Positions 1 through 12,696 of a DNA stretch of 64,000 nt are shown one piece after another. The translations under genes and the position numbers were made by a program. Origin of the DNA: Antedon bifida. Lineage: Eukaryota > Echinodermata > Crinoidea > Comatulida > Antedonidae. The stretch's first letter is position 1. Every line of letters starts with the position of its first letter. The DNA is taken from positions 15,836,085 through 15,900,084 of the forward strand of contig OY727103.1 of assembly GCA_963402885.1 (NCBI GenBank), read 5' to 3'. The notes under the pieces were generated by a model, which worked only from the letters and a program-made list of their open reading frames with translations, did no database searches and was not told the origin of the DNA.

Positions 1-78
1 GTGCCCATATTTGGACATATCACTACCATATTTGCGCACATCACACTTTTTTTGTAAAACTAGTTTGATAGTGTAGAC
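1..78. mobile_element. MITE family C (CTGTCTACACTATCAAAC), truncated by window edge
   Basis: Right half: CACATCACACTTTTTTTG then CTAGTTTGATAGTGTAGAC. Family consensus ends are AAGCTCTGTCTACACTATC and its complement, with internal ATATGGGCACATCACA motifs; no coding capacity. Confidence 0.8.
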
Positions 79-380
79 CATGACCATCTTTGATGGACAT
101 GCTGCTGCCTTGTCTGTGTTCTTTGTCAAACTGGTTGTACTTATCATTTAGATAAGCTGCTGGATATATTTACATTAATGGTGCACATGTAATAATAATG
201 TTCATAATTATTCAAAAGACTAGTGGATTGGCTTCTGGTGTTCGTAGTATACAGTGCTCTATAATAATAATAATAATTTATATTTATTCCAGAATTTTAT
301 AATTTAAAACTCTTAAATGCTATTTGTTAGCATTGCACTATTACTATAATTGTTTCTGATATTTTATTTGTATAAATTAG

Positions 381-2917
381 AACACTATACAGGAGTATGT
401 GGATGATATGTTTAAAGCTATTATGAAGCCTCCCAGCGATGCACACAAAGTTCCTCTTGCTATCAAGTACCTGTTTGACCTGTTTGACAAGGAAGGAAAA
501 ACACATGATGTTGATGGTAGCATTCTGAAGACCTGGAAGAACAACAGGTGGGCTAGAATATGACATTTATATTAGAGTTACCAGTGGCTATGAGCACTCA
601 CTGGCTAAACCAAGAGGCCCCAGAGCTTACAGGGGCCCCTGAGCAACGGTCAGAGGAAAAAACAGGCATTCAAATATGTCGGAAAAGGGTAAAAACTTCC
701 AAGGCCTCCACTTAGGGTCCTCAGGCCTCTGTGTTACACCACTGAGAGTTACATATGGCCCTTTCATGCTTAGTTTTCTGTGTAAGTTGGGTTAAGGGGC
801 ACACTTATCACTTACTGATTAAAAATAAAATTGGTGAAAAAGGAATCTTGATATTTTTGTTGCAGTTTTCTTGCACGGTTCTGGGTTCAGGTAATCACTC
901 ATCCCAATTTCATCTTCGACATCGCTCCCATGAGGTCGGTAGATGTCGCTCTTGATATCATTTCTCGTATGTTCCTTGATTCTTGTTCTGCTGTGAAGAT
1001 CAAATTTACCAAGGTATTGTATAACATACATTCTATTTATTTATTCATTCAATTATTTCATGTTGAATCATACCAGGTCATTTAAATGAGACAGCAAGAG
1101 TTACCAGTCATGCATTATATTTTATACTGAACGACATGTGATATGAAATTAACCAATCAAATGGCAAAGATACACTCGGCTTATAATATATAATATTTCA
1201 TTTTTCAGAAATCTCCTGTAAATCGTCTGCTTTATACCAAAGAGATTGAAAATTACCGTCCACTTGTTGATCAGTTTTATTCAAGTGTACGTGACATGCC
1301 AGACTTCACCCGTAGCGAGCTCGTCAAAGAACTAGAAGAATCGGGCAAGGTAATGTTAAAACAGGAAAATTCTTCTGTTAATATAGTCCTTAGAAAAGTA
1401 AGATTTGTCTTGACATTCTGTTATGTTGTCAAATTGATATAGTTTTGATTGTTATGCTACAACTTCTGGAATTTACCTATCACAATCTTAATTTCTTCCT
1501 ATAGTATTTATGTATGTATTTATTTTTTATTTATTCATTCAGTAAAATCACATTTTTATCGGTGGCACACATCATTCAATATATGTATATACTAGTAATA
1601 CTTAAAGACCCCTTCCCTGCAATTTTGGACGTTTTTTGGAAAATAATACATATATATCACTTTAAAAACATTAAACCATGTCATTCCTTGTCTTAAATGT
1701 ACGTTTTATGGTAAATTATGATAAAAAGTGAGAAACAATGCACTACCTAAGTAGCTCGCGGTGATCGACCTCTCGTGGACGGTCTTAGGCCTAGCCTAGC
1801 TAGGCTTAGTTTTGTAGGCCTAGCTGGTAAACATCGGTAACGTACGAACATCGTACGCTAGCTATATACCTAGCCTGACGTTGTATAGTTGCTGCATTAA
1901 TTGTCTTTCTATTTTTGCCAGACTCCGTTGATACAAATTGGGGAAAACCCGGTATTTTCGCTGAAAAGTTAGGAGTCTTCCATTTGTTTTGGCCTCACGA
2001 TCGATCGAAAAGTGGGCGAATTACAGGTGAAAAACAAAAATATCAATCCGCGCGCAATGCATTTTGGGATTTATAGCGGGCCGCTATAATTATTAGAATC
2101 GACTTATTTTTCACATTTTTAACCGTTTAAAGACGAAAAAAGTTATCGCAATAGGACCATATAGTATTATTTTTACATTAAATATAGTTTGTGATCTTAA
2201 ATTAGATCTAAAAAACGTAGGGAAGGGGGCTTTAATAAGTATGCTTTGTTTAGTCTCTGTCCATTTATTTATATTTTCTTTCTTTTTTATAGAATTTCAG
2301 TGGTTTGTTTAGTAAGTCAAGCACCTTATCTCACCTGCATTTATATGCCGAAGAACACTACCCTGAGGTAGGTCTCCTTTTCTTTAAACACCGCTACAAT
2401 AAATAAAGTAGTGTAAAATATATAAATGATCTTATAAAGGCCAATTTACATACTAACTGTAAGCGGTAAGCAGAAAATAAAAATATAGAATCTATGTTAT
2501 TTCTTATGACCGTTTACACAAAACGCAGAGCGAATGTGCGGTTGAGCAGAAATCCGCTCAGGTTTCATACAGATTCTAAGTAGGACAAGCATGCAGTTTT
2601 CCGCTTACCATTACCTCTCGTCTGTGTAAATGCAACATTGATAGGCAGGAGTTTCTTGTGTTATCTTGTTGTCTTATTCATATATCATCATTTTGTGTTA
2701 TGTTTTGTGTGTGATACTTAAGATTGAGATATATTCTCACTTTTATCAATAATGTTCTTAGAATTACTGTACTAATTAGTTATTCATTACCCAATTCTAT
2801 TTTCATGACTATACATTCTTTTCATTTCTTTAGTTAATAAAGACTTTGGAAGAGGATGAGTTTGAAGGCAACAACGATATAACTGATGAACTGAGAGCGA
2901 TACTGGACAAAGACTAA
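381..2917 (+). CDS. Plexin, C-terminal end of cytoplasmic RasGAP-like domain (5' partial)
   Basis: Five exons can be joined in one frame: 381-547, 866-1013, 1209-1349, 2293-2367 and 2834-2917 (TAA at 2915-2917), all with GT-AG borders, giving the last 204 residues. Plexins are single-pass semaphorin receptors whose cytoplasmic GAP domain acts on Rap/Ras GTPases. Family landmarks visible are YVDDMF, PLAIKYLFDLFD, WKNNSFLARFWV, NPxFIFD-like HPNFIFDI, and SPVNRLLYTKEI followed by a helical tail. The N-terminal part of the protein, including the catalytic arginines, lies upstream of the window. Compared with vertebrate A and B plexins, the stretch before SPVNRLLY (SAVKIKFTKK) and the last 25 residues (ending ILDKD) differ strongly, so the subtype is not assigned. 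Intron 3 carries a 634-bp transposable element. Family identity is secure; subtype is not. Confidence 0.88.
1602..2235 (+). mobile_element. 634-bp TTAA-flanked TIR element, copy 1
   Basis: Ends are TTAA then AGACCCCTTCCCT and AGGGAAGGGGGCT then TTAA. It lies in plexin intron 3. Copy 2 at 38430-39063 has the same length and about five differences. No coding frame; interior has TAGGCCTAGCCTAGCTAGGC and GCGGGCCGC. A non-autonomous piggyBac-like element is the likeliest class. Confidence 0.9.
2434..2632. mobile_element. TIR element family D, diverged copy
   Basis: AAAGGCCAATTTACATAC left; GTCTGTGTAAATGCAAC right. Shares ATATAGAATCTATGTTATT and CAGATTCTA.GT.GGACAAGC with 8939-9113. Plexin intron 4. 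Confidence 0.7.
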
Positions 2918-3228
2918 CATTCTTGGGATAATGGGATTTGTTAACAGAGATGTAGCCACAAGAAATAAACTGGTCCGGTTTTCGCAAGAAAATGGAACAA
3001 TTTTTGTTCAAGCCACTGGGCTGTCAAAGGTCTCTGTGAAAATGTGGTCAGGTTGAAACCTTACCAACCGTTACTGGCCACAAGCATTTTTACAGTCTTT
3101 ATATATTGATAAAATCAATGAAAAGTTTAAAAAAAATATATATCATATTTTATTACTTGCACATTCATTCTGCTTTATATAAAAACAAATATAATTAGAT
3201 TTATTTGTATGTTTTATTTAATTATATA

Positions 3229-3234
3229 AATAAA
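3229..3234 (+). terminator. Candidate poly(A) signal of the plexin gene
   Basis: AATAAA lies about 310 bases after the plexin stop codon in an AT-rich stretch followed by T-rich sequence. It is the first good hexamer downstream on this strand; use is inferred. Confidence 0.4.
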
Positions 3235-3498
3235 CAAATTGAATTATAGATATTTTTTTGGCCATCTTATAGTCATATTGTAAAAAAATATTACAGGATT
3301 TGAACAAGTGTGTTATAACTCACAGGATGAGTATTGTACTGTTTGACCGTAAACCCATATATGGTACTTTACTTGCACCGGTCTGACATAACCATATACA
3401 GTATGTATGTATAATCAGAGTCGTGTTCAAAATTTATTTAAAAAATAATTTACCTTTATTCATGTACTGTACTGAATGCTCTGTTTATTGTGAGTTAC

Positions 3499-4385
3499 TT
3501 AAAGATATATTGTCCCCCTAAAAAATAATTTTTTAAATTTTTTTTGTTGAATATGCCATTTTAATATCACATAATAGTTATTCACTATGACCAAAAACTT
3601 GAACCAAAAAAAAAACATTTTCCACCAAAAAAATGTAATTTAAAGATGTATTGTCCCTTGAAACACAAAAAAATGAAGGTCAAAATATTCTAAATTTAAA
3701 TTGGCCATATCAAAGTAATATTAAAGTTATTCAAGCCAAAACAACAAGTTTACGTAATTAACAGGTAAATTAATGTAATTACATTTCTTCTGGAAAATCG
3801 TCGCGAGCGAAAGTAAACAAAGATTTCAAATCACGAGTATGCATTATGCATGATGCTAATTAGGACTGTTTACAACTTGTCACAGTTGAGAAGGTGTTTT
3901 CACACAGATCTCGAAGAAATTTTATGATTATGCATACAGAGTAGCCAAACAAGCGCGTTGCATTATGAGATATGTTTTGATCGAAAACTTTGACTTCCAG
4001 TCAAAGTTATTTTTTGAACAAAAAAACGTCTGTATTTCAGTTAAATGATTTTTTTTTTTACTAGTTTTTGGTGAAAGTTAATAACTATTATGATACTTTA
4101 AAATGACACACTTTTTTTCGAAATATAAAAAAAAATTTTGTTGGGAATTAGTCAAAGGGACAATACATCTTTAAAGCAAAATATACCTAAATTGTCTGGA
4201 AGACAATGGTTTTTGGTTGAAATTAACCATTTCGTTTGTCTTTTTATAAGTGAAATAATTATTTTTGATAATTTTTTTTCTACAGAAGTGAATAACTATT
4301 TATTAAAACCGTGAAATTGCCTATTCAAAATCTGATTTTATTCATCTTTATTTTTTCATGTTTTTGGGGGACAATATATCTTTAA
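3499..4385. mobile_element. TTAA-flanked TIR element (outer), interrupted
   Basis: TTAA then AGATATATTGTCCCCC at the left; GGGGGACAATATATCT then TTAA at the right. A second element (3640-4174) sits inside it. Between plexin and the first AHCYL exon. Confidence 0.85.
3640..4174. mobile_element. TTAA-flanked TIR element nested in 3499-4385
   Basis: TTAA then AGATGTATTGTCCCTTG; right end AAAGGGACAATACATCT then TTAA. Its right subterminal part (CTAGTTTTTGGTGAAAG, AATAACTATTATGA) is the reverse-complement relative of the outer element's left part, so the two are sister families. Confidence 0.85.
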
Positions 4386-4899
4386 GGTTAAGATGAAGTC
4401 CTGGTATAGTCATAGAGGGGGGAGTTTCATCGACATTTAGGTCATATTTTCAATATATATATATACACTTAAGCATTATTTGTGAGAATATAAAGTATTT
4501 TACTCCTGTGTGGCTGTATGCTTGCTTTTCAGTGTAAAATTGCTATAACTCTATGATTGCTATCAGGGGTCCAATACTTTAAGAAATTATGTGAAGTTAT
4601 TATGGCTTCTAGTTTTGTAAATACTGGATCCTCTTCTCGATAAGATGATGAGAAGATGATACTTAATTATTTTAGGATAAGAAATGATATGATAATTGAA
4701 AAGCACAGCACTTTGTTGAGGTGTCAGATACAGTATTAAGTTAAGTTAATTGTTTACTCTTCCATAATACAAAATAAGTAATAAGATATACTAAACAAAC
4801 TTCATTCTACAAACTTCATGCAATTATAATTCATCAGTTTCTTATAATTTTTCCACTTTCACACTTTCAACCAATGGGAAACCGTAGATCATTTACGGA

Positions 4900-5058
4900 T
4901 CACATGACATAAAATGGATGTACATGATTGGTTTCCTGGTTATGACGTCTTTTGTAGACCCGGACGATGTTTTTGTGCAGAGACCGAAAAGGTGGTGTGG
5001 TGTGTGTGTGGGATTTTGTTGAGTAGTCGAGGGGGAATCCCTAGAAAACTGAAGTAAA
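4900..5058 (+). promoter_or_regulatory. Probable promoter and 5' UTR of the upstream AHCYL first exon
   Basis: Contains an inverted CCAAT box (GATTGG, 4926), a CRE-like TGACGTC (4943-4949) and a GT run (GGTGTGGTGTGTGTGTGG) just upstream of the ATG at 5059. Local composition changes from AT-rich to more balanced. The assignment is inferred from motifs and position. Confidence 0.35.
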
Positions 5059-5166
5059 ATGGCAAGCAACTCAAGTGAATCTAATGAAGAAAATCACCAT
5101 AGCATTCAGCTATCAGTAAGGTCGAAGATTGACCACAAACCTATACACCCAGAAGGCACCAAACGG
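5059..5166 (+). CDS. Candidate alternative first coding exon of the AHCYL gene
   Basis: An ATG at 5059 in good context (A at -3, G at +4) opens a 36-codon frame (MASNSSESNEE..., ending PEGTKR) that runs into a GTTAGT donor at 5167 in phase 0. The first shared AHCYL exon at 20717 starts in phase 0, so splicing would give a 520-residue isoform with a different N-terminus from that made by the exon at 14552. Vertebrate AHCYL1/2 genes are known to vary at the N-terminus through alternative promoters. Upstream are an inverted CCAAT box (ATTGG at 4928) and a TGACGTC CRE-like site at 4943, consistent with a promoter. No other exons were recognised between 5.2 and 14.5 kb on this strand. It could instead be the first exon of an unrecognised gene; linkage is inferred from phase and position only. 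Confidence 0.5.
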
Positions 5167-5199
5167 GTTAGTAACAGCTGTATTTGTGTAGGATCAGGT

Positions 5200-5345
5200 C
5201 AGGTCCAGGAGGCTGGCCCGTACCGGCTAGGCTAGAGGGCGAGACTAGAGAGGGGGCTAGGCTTACTAGCCTACTAGGCCTAACAATAACGTAGCCTATA
5301 GCCCTAGCCTACTAGACATAGCTAGCATACTTAGGCCTAGCCTAG
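5200..5345. other. CTAGGCC-rich cluster
   Basis: Dense GGCTAGGCTAG, TAGGCCTAAC, TTAGGCCTAGCCTAGT motifs directly downstream of the donor of exon 5059. Similar clusters: 31900-31985 (PCC1 intron 1), 33228-33350 (G6PD intron 1), 47395-47625 (after exon candidate 47133), 61660-61690. Confidence 0.7.
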
Positions 5346-8300
5346 TAGCAGACTACTACCTAAATATAGGACTAGCTCTAGCAATAGCACTATTATGATG
5401 GTGAATGTTTTTAATTGGGATTGGGTTTTCAAGTTTAAAGATAGTTAGGAGGATGGGCAGCAAGCAAGTAGTGCAGTAAGTAGTGGTGGTACAGATATCC
5501 AGAATCACTGCGGAGTTAGATGTGACAATGTGGTTGACGTCTGTTCTCTGTTACACAGCAAGTAAAAATGAAGAAAGTGTCACCTGCCAGCCCCACAATG
5601 CAACATCTCTTGATGAAATTCTGATTTTAATATAAATTTATTTATATTCTCCAGCTTACAGTTTTGATTTTGATTTTATTTTTTATGTTACAATGATGTA
5701 GGCCAAGTTGTATGTATGAGTGAGTATGCACTACATGTACACCACATGATATTCAAATGAAATAATACTGCAGCGCCTATAATTAAAATACTGCTGCCTA
5801 AAACTAGGTTTTTATATTTAGTTCAAATATTTTCCAAATTGTTTTTTTTCCGACATTTTATTTTCCAATAAATTATTCAAATTTAGTTTGAATATTAATA
5901 AAAAAGACGTCGGCCTGATGAATGATTTCACAACTACATATTTTAGTCATTTCCTTTTTTGAAACCATAATTGAAAAATCAGACAATGTGGGAGAAATTA
6001 GAACAATCAAACGCTTGTTCACACAATGACCTTTATAGTATAGAGTACTTAAACCAAATATGGATGCTTATCATTCATGCAAGTTTATATTTTCATATAT
6101 TTAAATATAGAATGGTAATAGTAATACAGATAGCGTTATCAGCTGGAGCACTTTATTCAACACAAGTGTCATTGTTGTTACAAAGTTCATAAACTATAAC
6201 ATTGAATCTTGTTTAATGCGGTCATACATATTGAATTAACATTTTTTATTGTAAAAAAAGTGTATTAATAACATTTTATATTCAGTCAGTTAAACTATGG
6301 TTACTATAATTTTTTATATATATTTTACTGGATTTACATTATTTTTCTTCTTAAAAAATACTTTCATAATTTTGTAGTGAAGTTTGATTGATTTTCAGAT
6401 TTGTAGTATGTCGCCCTCTATTTTTATTTTCCTACTGCCATTATTTTTTTGGTTTTTGATTGATGAGTCTGCCTCCCTCTTTTAGTTTTGATTGATTATA
6501 TACAGTAGTTGATATAGAAACCCTACATCACTCTATCATTATCAGTCAGCATTGGATAATTTCGTATAATTTGTCGTTGATTAAATTAATTCATTAGTTC
6601 TATAATTATACAATTTTTAAAATGGAGTACTTGGCATTCAAACCTGAATGGGTTGTAATTAGCTATTTTCTTTAAATACCATTTTTCTTCAGAAATCAAT
6701 ATATACAGTGACAAAAAAGATATTTAATGACAAGTTTAATTGTACCAATGTCTTCTTTATTCATCATTAGCTTAAAGCTTGAACGTAACCATTCTCTTTC
6801 TTAGATTTTTATCTATCCATGCTTCACTTGGATGATAATATTACTCATTTCTATAAATAGCATCTTGGATTATGTCATCCATTGTAGTTTAGATGATACC
6901 ATTTTGAGATTGGACACAACCATTCCTTAATATAATAATACTATTTTACCTTCCTAACTGTCATAAGGTCATCCTTTTCACTAATTGCATTTCAGCATAA
7001 TTATTAGCTATACTGTAGGTTGAGCTATACATAATATTGAATTTTTAACACTGCCTCCCAGCTGTTGTTGTTTATATTACCTTCATCAGCGTTGAAATCT
7101 TTCATACTCAACATGTTTCCTTTGCATGAGCTTTGAAAATATTCTGCTTGTACATTTTAATGGGCAATAACAATAGATGGTTAAATACTTAGTATTATGG
7201 GAGATTACAATGATGTTAGTAATATTCAGGTAATATACATTTTTTTATATAAATTTATAATTTTTATAATTTCTTCAGATCTTCCAAAAATGTTGGATTA
7301 TTAGATTTTACATCATCAAATAAAGTTAACATTTTGTGTATGTAGGAAGATTAACAATTTTTAAATTTTTACACAATATTGTTATTTACAATATACTTTG
7401 CAGGACAGGATACCGTACGGTATGATAATAGTAGAGTACAGTGTCCCAAAGCTCCATCATAATTATTTGTATTTTTGGATTTTAATCGGTCGGAGACTTA
7501 AAGTGACAAAATGTATCAATTAAAAAGATTAAGCAACCGTAGATATGATTTGGCAATCTTTAATAAACGTGCACGTCAATCTCGTTTCTTCACGACCTTT
7601 CTCCTGACCTCATAGAAACATTGAAATAATTTGATGTTACAGTACTTACAGTATTAACCTATAATCATTAGGAAATTAAATCTTTTTTATCCCTGACCGA
7701 TTCACTTATATAGGTCTATTTGTAATGTGTTAGTTTATGATCATTTTCGTATGTGAATAAGATCTAACACATTGTTCTTTTCAAACATTAAATTGATTGA
7801 TATCTGGAGTATTAGTTATACCTGCTACCACTTTTATGGATTATGCCTGGACTTTGTCAAGTCTTATTGGTTTCAAACATGCAAGATTTAAATCAGATAT
7901 CGACAAAAAGGTAGGGTATTATAGAGAATTTCGTTTTCACTGATTTGTATCGTATTATTTTTGTCATTGTTTCCATCAAAAAGTCTGTCCGAAAACTTTC
8001 AATGAAGGTATAATATAGTAGATCCCTCCCTTTTGGACGTTCCTATTCAGGGGACACACCTGGAAGCAATTTTATATGAAACGAATAAGGGAGATTAACA
8101 CTGGGCAACCACTATACAGTAGAATCCCTCGTTTAGTTGGGACACCTATTTAGGAGAAACCTCTATGGGGACATGACATTTAACAAGGAGAAATATAGGT
8201 TTTAACACTATTATAAAGCCAATTCTTATTCAGGGGAATTTTGAGTCCTGAATGTGTCCTCTTAATTATTAACGAGACACTTCATTGGATCCTGAATGTG

Positions 8301-8938
8301 TTCGCTTAATAAATAATAGAGGTTCTACTATAAAATATTCCATTCTTTCCCGATTCAATATTAAGGATTTGATATGAAATCGATGTTAATGCCCCGAAAA
8401 CCCACGCATCACACAATGATGATGAAGAGCTTTTGTAAACAACATGATCAGTTGGATATAATTGTACTCGGGTGGGCAGTTCATATCGCTTCTAGTAGTA
8501 ACTATTAATTTGGTATCATCATCAAAATGTCATTATTTTTGGTAAAACAGTTGATTCTTTCTGTTTGTTCAATAACATATTGAACTCATCTTTTAAAGCG
8601 GAAGAATGTGACATATTGAAAGGCGTCTGATGTATTCCTAATTCTGAGACAGAAGAGGAGAGAGAGAGACAGTGATTAATCTTACCACAGCATTGTTAAT
8701 CAAATACTGTAGTTTAATAATAACATGGTTATGTGCAAACTACTTAATTATTTTAACTAAAGTTGAAGTACGACCATTTATTAGTCACCACTAGATAGAC
8801 TTTTTTCATTGGTACTTTCTAGTATGAGTGGATTATGTTGTAAACAGAAATGAACCCAGTACGGCTTTGGGAAATTACCTTATCGTAATTGGGTACTTTC
8901 AATTTGCTACGACCTAAACATATTGTCTGGTCGTTGTC
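5346..8938. other. AHCYL intron 1, left part
   Basis: AT-rich with no conserved exon recognised on the plus strand. Holds a pogo-like MITE (8114) and a partial relative near 8020. A splice-flanked minus-strand segment is at 7143-7081 (63 nt, one open frame) but is too short to judge. Confidence 0.5.
8114..8332. mobile_element. Pogo/Tc1-mariner-like MITE
   Basis: TACAGTAGAATCCCTCGTTT at the left and AATAGAGGTTCTACTATA at the right; interior repeats of GGGGACA and CCTGAATGTGTCC. TA-bounded, typical of Tigger/pogo-type MITEs. Relatives at 29508-29695 and 34790-34950. Confidence 0.65.
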
Positions 8939-9113
8939 TTAAGGCCAATTTACACAGATGACTGGTAACGGTAATACAAATATAGAATCTATGTTATTCC
9001 TTAAGACCATTTACACAAAGCGCGGAGCGGACACGTGGTTTACACCGAGCATCTATACAGATTCTACGTGGGACAAGCTATGCGATTTTCCGCTTTGGCT
9101 AAATTGGCCTTTA
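8939..9113. mobile_element. TIR element family D
   Basis: TTAA then GGCCAATTTACACAG; right end CTAAATTGGCC then TTTA. AHCYL intron 1. Confidence 0.78.
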
Positions 9114-9283
9114 GCCTAGAATCCATCAAAACTGTAGAGGAATTGAATAAGGATGCACATCCAATGTCCTAGGTTCTTGGATGTCACAAATCAAAAGCTC
9201 CATTAATTACTTTCTTATTGAACTCCCAAGAATATACATACTGAGTGTTCAATATTTTTTATATCCTTCATTCTACTACTTAC

Positions 9284-9397
9284 CATATTTCTTTCAAGTG
9301 TTATATTAAATGAATAAATCTCCTTTTCCACACACAGCTGAACTTGACGATAAAAACGAGTTGATTCTGAATTATTCAGTTCTTGTAATTTTCTTTC
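9284..9397 (-). CDS. Candidate exon of an antisense gene nested in AHCYL intron 1
   Basis: On the minus strand a CCAG acceptor (9400-9398) is followed by 38 fully open codons (ERKLQELNNSESTRFYRQ..., ending LERNM) and a perfect GTAAGT donor at 9283. The sequence is rich in charged and Q/L/E residues, as in a coiled coil. No family was recognised. Other splice-flanked minus-strand segments are at 14142-14058 (28 open codons), 12900 downward (acceptor TATCCAG, then an open frame starting VRDVDELTDLAAG) and 7143-7081, but their phases do not chain together cleanly. Could be part of a rapidly evolving gene, a decayed gene, or coincidence. Confidence 0.27.
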
Positions 9398-9667
9398 CTG
9401 GATTTGAAAATGACACGTATGATAAATAAATAAGTAAAATTTGCAACAGTAATTAAATTATCCACAGTTAGACTTAAAACTTAAAGGTCAATATAGTTAC
9501 TCACTCACTACTTGTTTACTTGCTATGTATTTGTTTTCAATATACTACTGTAGCCCACATGTTATTTTGCTAGGCCAACTTTATGAAGCTAAAACAATAT
9601 TATAGGTACAGTTGGGGCCCTCATGAGACACCTAATAAGGGGCCAGTTATTGTTATATCTGAATAAA

Positions 9668-9742
9668 TATGTTATTGGTAATGCTATGTGAAGCGCTTAG
9701 AAGCATTGTGCAATAAAGCGCTATATAAAAATGAGTGTTATT
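9668..9742 (+). mobile_element. LINE/SINE 3' tail
   Basis: GTGAAGCGCTTAGAAGCATT, AATAAAGCGCTATATAAAA and TTATTATTAT: the common invertebrate L2/CR1-type tail. A shorter relative (GTAAAGCGCTTAGAAACATT) is at 25298-25357. Confidence 0.6.
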
Positions 9743-10962
9743 ATTATGTGGTATGGGAAACCCGGAAACCGTACCAATTCCAGATTTTATGAACATCTCT
9801 TATTAAAGTATAAAATCTGGGCATGAATCCACATTGTTAATTTGTATTCCCAATTGTACGTGTACTAATATGAATAAAGACAGTTATCAATATCATATTA
9901 ACCTGAATGACTAGCAGATGTGAGCCTCATGGTTATTGGAAATGTTGCCTTCAATCCTTCATATAAATTTATTGAAATGAGAAAGGTTTTATCTATGTTA
10001 CATTAAATTCCCAATTTATGTGAACTCTTTGTGACCTAATCATATAATTTCATAAAAACTGAAGGTCGTACTGTATACATTATCTCACACAGCAAAATAC
10101 TCCCAATCATCTTTCTTCAGTCTACTACAGTAATTACGCTAGCCCCATTCTAGGATGTCATAATATGCATTAGTTGTAGTCTAATGACCTTGTATTTCCA
10201 GAAGACCGGTTCCTTAGCCACGTGGTCTTTAGGCTAGCCAATACAAAGGTGGATGCACTATATATCTTTTGTCTTTGTGTTTCAAGCATAAACGTGGTAC
10301 TGTTGGTGCTGACATACAAACAGCTGATTGCTCACGTTGTTTCATTTGTCGATAGTCATTTGAAATTTTGAACATGAGTACACCAGGAAGGAATCCATGT
10401 GTAGTCTTGAATTCTTGATAAATAATTTATAATTACCTGTACCTATTGGATGTAAATTATAATTAAAGTTCCATTTTGGTTGATGGATTTGAATTTGTTT
10501 TATGCTGATGGAGCCAGTTAACAAAATTGTAAGTGTTTTGATAAAATGGTGTATGGTTGTAACTTTGTAGTTACAATGAATACTGTAGTATTATGAAATA
10601 TATATGGATATGTTTTGAACGATTAGGTCTGTTTCTGTATAAATATGGTATAAATACTGCATATTTTTATTATTTGGTAGCAAAGACGGTGCTCGTAAGA
10701 AATACCATATTCAAAATATCTTTCACTTCAATCGTTTGTGGGTTTCAATAAGGAAATTGATCTGTACTGGATTTTATTGTATTTTGGTGTTTTTGTGGTA
10801 ATTATGAATAAGTAACTAAAAACTCTCTTTTAAAAGACTTTTGTTCATTATTTTTTGTCTTAGTCTTTGTCTTTTGTTTATATAAATTTTAAATGAAAGA
10901 AGGGAATTTCCCCCGAACCCTGAAATTAAACTTTTGATATTCTTGTTAATACTGTATGTATG

Positions 10963-11107
10963 TATCTCTGTATACACTATCAAACTAGTTTTAGACAAAA
11001 AAAGTGTGACGTGCCCAAATATGATAGTGATATGACATCATCATGTCCATATATGGGCACATCACATTTTGTTGTCGCATAAAGTTTGATAGTGTAGACA
11101 GAGCTAA
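10963..11107. mobile_element. MITE family C copy
   Basis: TCTCTGTATACACTATCAAA at the left, TTTGATAGTGTAGACAGAGC at the right; AHCYL intron 1. Confidence 0.85.
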
Positions 11108-12353
11108 GAATTGTTTTACTTGTTCTCATATTCACTCTCATTTTATAATTGTCAAATACAATTTATGTTGTAAGGTACAAGTTTGATTACTATTGATTGA
11201 ATAATGGCTAGCATGAATGATTGCCATAATGCTTTTACAACACTAGGCCTTCAGGTTGTCTTTCGTCGTTTGTAATATAAATTGATTGAAATTATGGAAT
11301 ATTCTTTAGTTTTTTGAATTGATAATTGCTAGCAAAATAAATGTATTATAGATTTTAATTACTTTCAGTAGGATTTCAGATAAGACTTGCATTCATTTAT
11401 CAATTTTGCATTAATTTTATTATACTTAATCGTAGTACTCGTACTAATAATGACAAATTAGTGTGATTAGTTAGTTTACTTTGTCCATAGTAAAACAGGC
11501 CCTATAGATGACACTCAACAGAATAGTATAACATAAACAGTAGATTTTTATTTATAAATAATACTTATAAATTGTATATTCATCTGTCTATCTCTTTCTC
11601 ATGAAAAAAAAAAATTTACGAATAAAGATCATTTGTTAAAAAAACCTTAATAGATTCATACTGTCAGTATATATTGCATTTGAAGAGTGTCAATCAATTT
11701 GATATTTTATTTTAAAATCTTGTTTAAGGACTACATCCCACCCGCGCATGCGCAAGAATACATTGTCGTTTGCCAAAAGAATAGGGGTGTGCGTTAAATA
11801 AGGGTTTGGCTTTGGTGTTAAACCCTATATTGTATTTTTTTCATTGCACAGAATAGTTTCCCACTAATAGTGGTATCCTCTGAACATGGTTGTCAAATAG
11901 GAGGGGTTGTACTGTAGAACAATGTCATATTCAAAATGGCCAAACTAACTTTATTCAACCTCGGTTGTCAACGATATTGACAGCCTCATACGTGACTCAG
12001 TTCATAATAATATCCATATAAAAAAATAAATATTTAATTTTCTATAATGAAATGACTGAATCGCAAACCTAATTTGTAATGGATTTTTGTAAGTAATCCA
12101 TTAAAATATTGTATTCTACTCACGTTAGTATATCAACATAGACAATTTACGATAATAAATATTTAATGGGTAGTTGATTTCTCTTTAAGGAGTTACAGAC
12201 CTTTTTAAAAGAAAGAATTATTGCTTGATCAATGGGCTGGACATGGAAATGTGTTTTCACCAGTTTAACATACAGTAGCTCTATACCATATTGCTACACA
12301 TTTAAATTATCAAATGTTATAACCTAAAATGCACTATGTTTTCTACACTGATG

Positions 12354-12645
12354 AAAATGTTCCCAGTATACAACAAGTAGTAGTTGTATACACAGGTAAA
12401 TGTTCCCAGTCTACAACAAGTAGTAGTATACACAGGTAAATGTTCCCAGTCTACAACAAGTAGTAGTATACACAGGTAAATGTTCCCAGTCTACAACAAG
12501 TAGTAGTATACACAGGTAAATGTTCCCAGTCTACAACAAGTAGTAGTATACACAGGTAAATATTCCCAGTCTACAACAAGTAGTAGTATACACAGGTAAA
12601 TGTTCCCAGTATACAACAAGTAGTAGTAGTATACACAGGTAATTG
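12354..12645. repeat. 40-bp minisatellite, about 7 copies
   Basis: Unit AAATGTTCCCAGTCTACAAC followed by AAGTAGTAGTATACACAGGT, near-perfect, in AHCYL intron 1. The long minus-strand open frame here is only a product of the repeat. Confidence 0.97.
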
Positions 12646-12696
12646 CACTGAAGCCTTGTACAATAATAGTACTGCTCAAAGCCCATGCAAAACAAT

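Noticed and set aside
12491..12679. 62-codon minus-strand open frame with YYYLLYTGN repeats
   Set aside because: Artefact of the 40-bp minisatellite.
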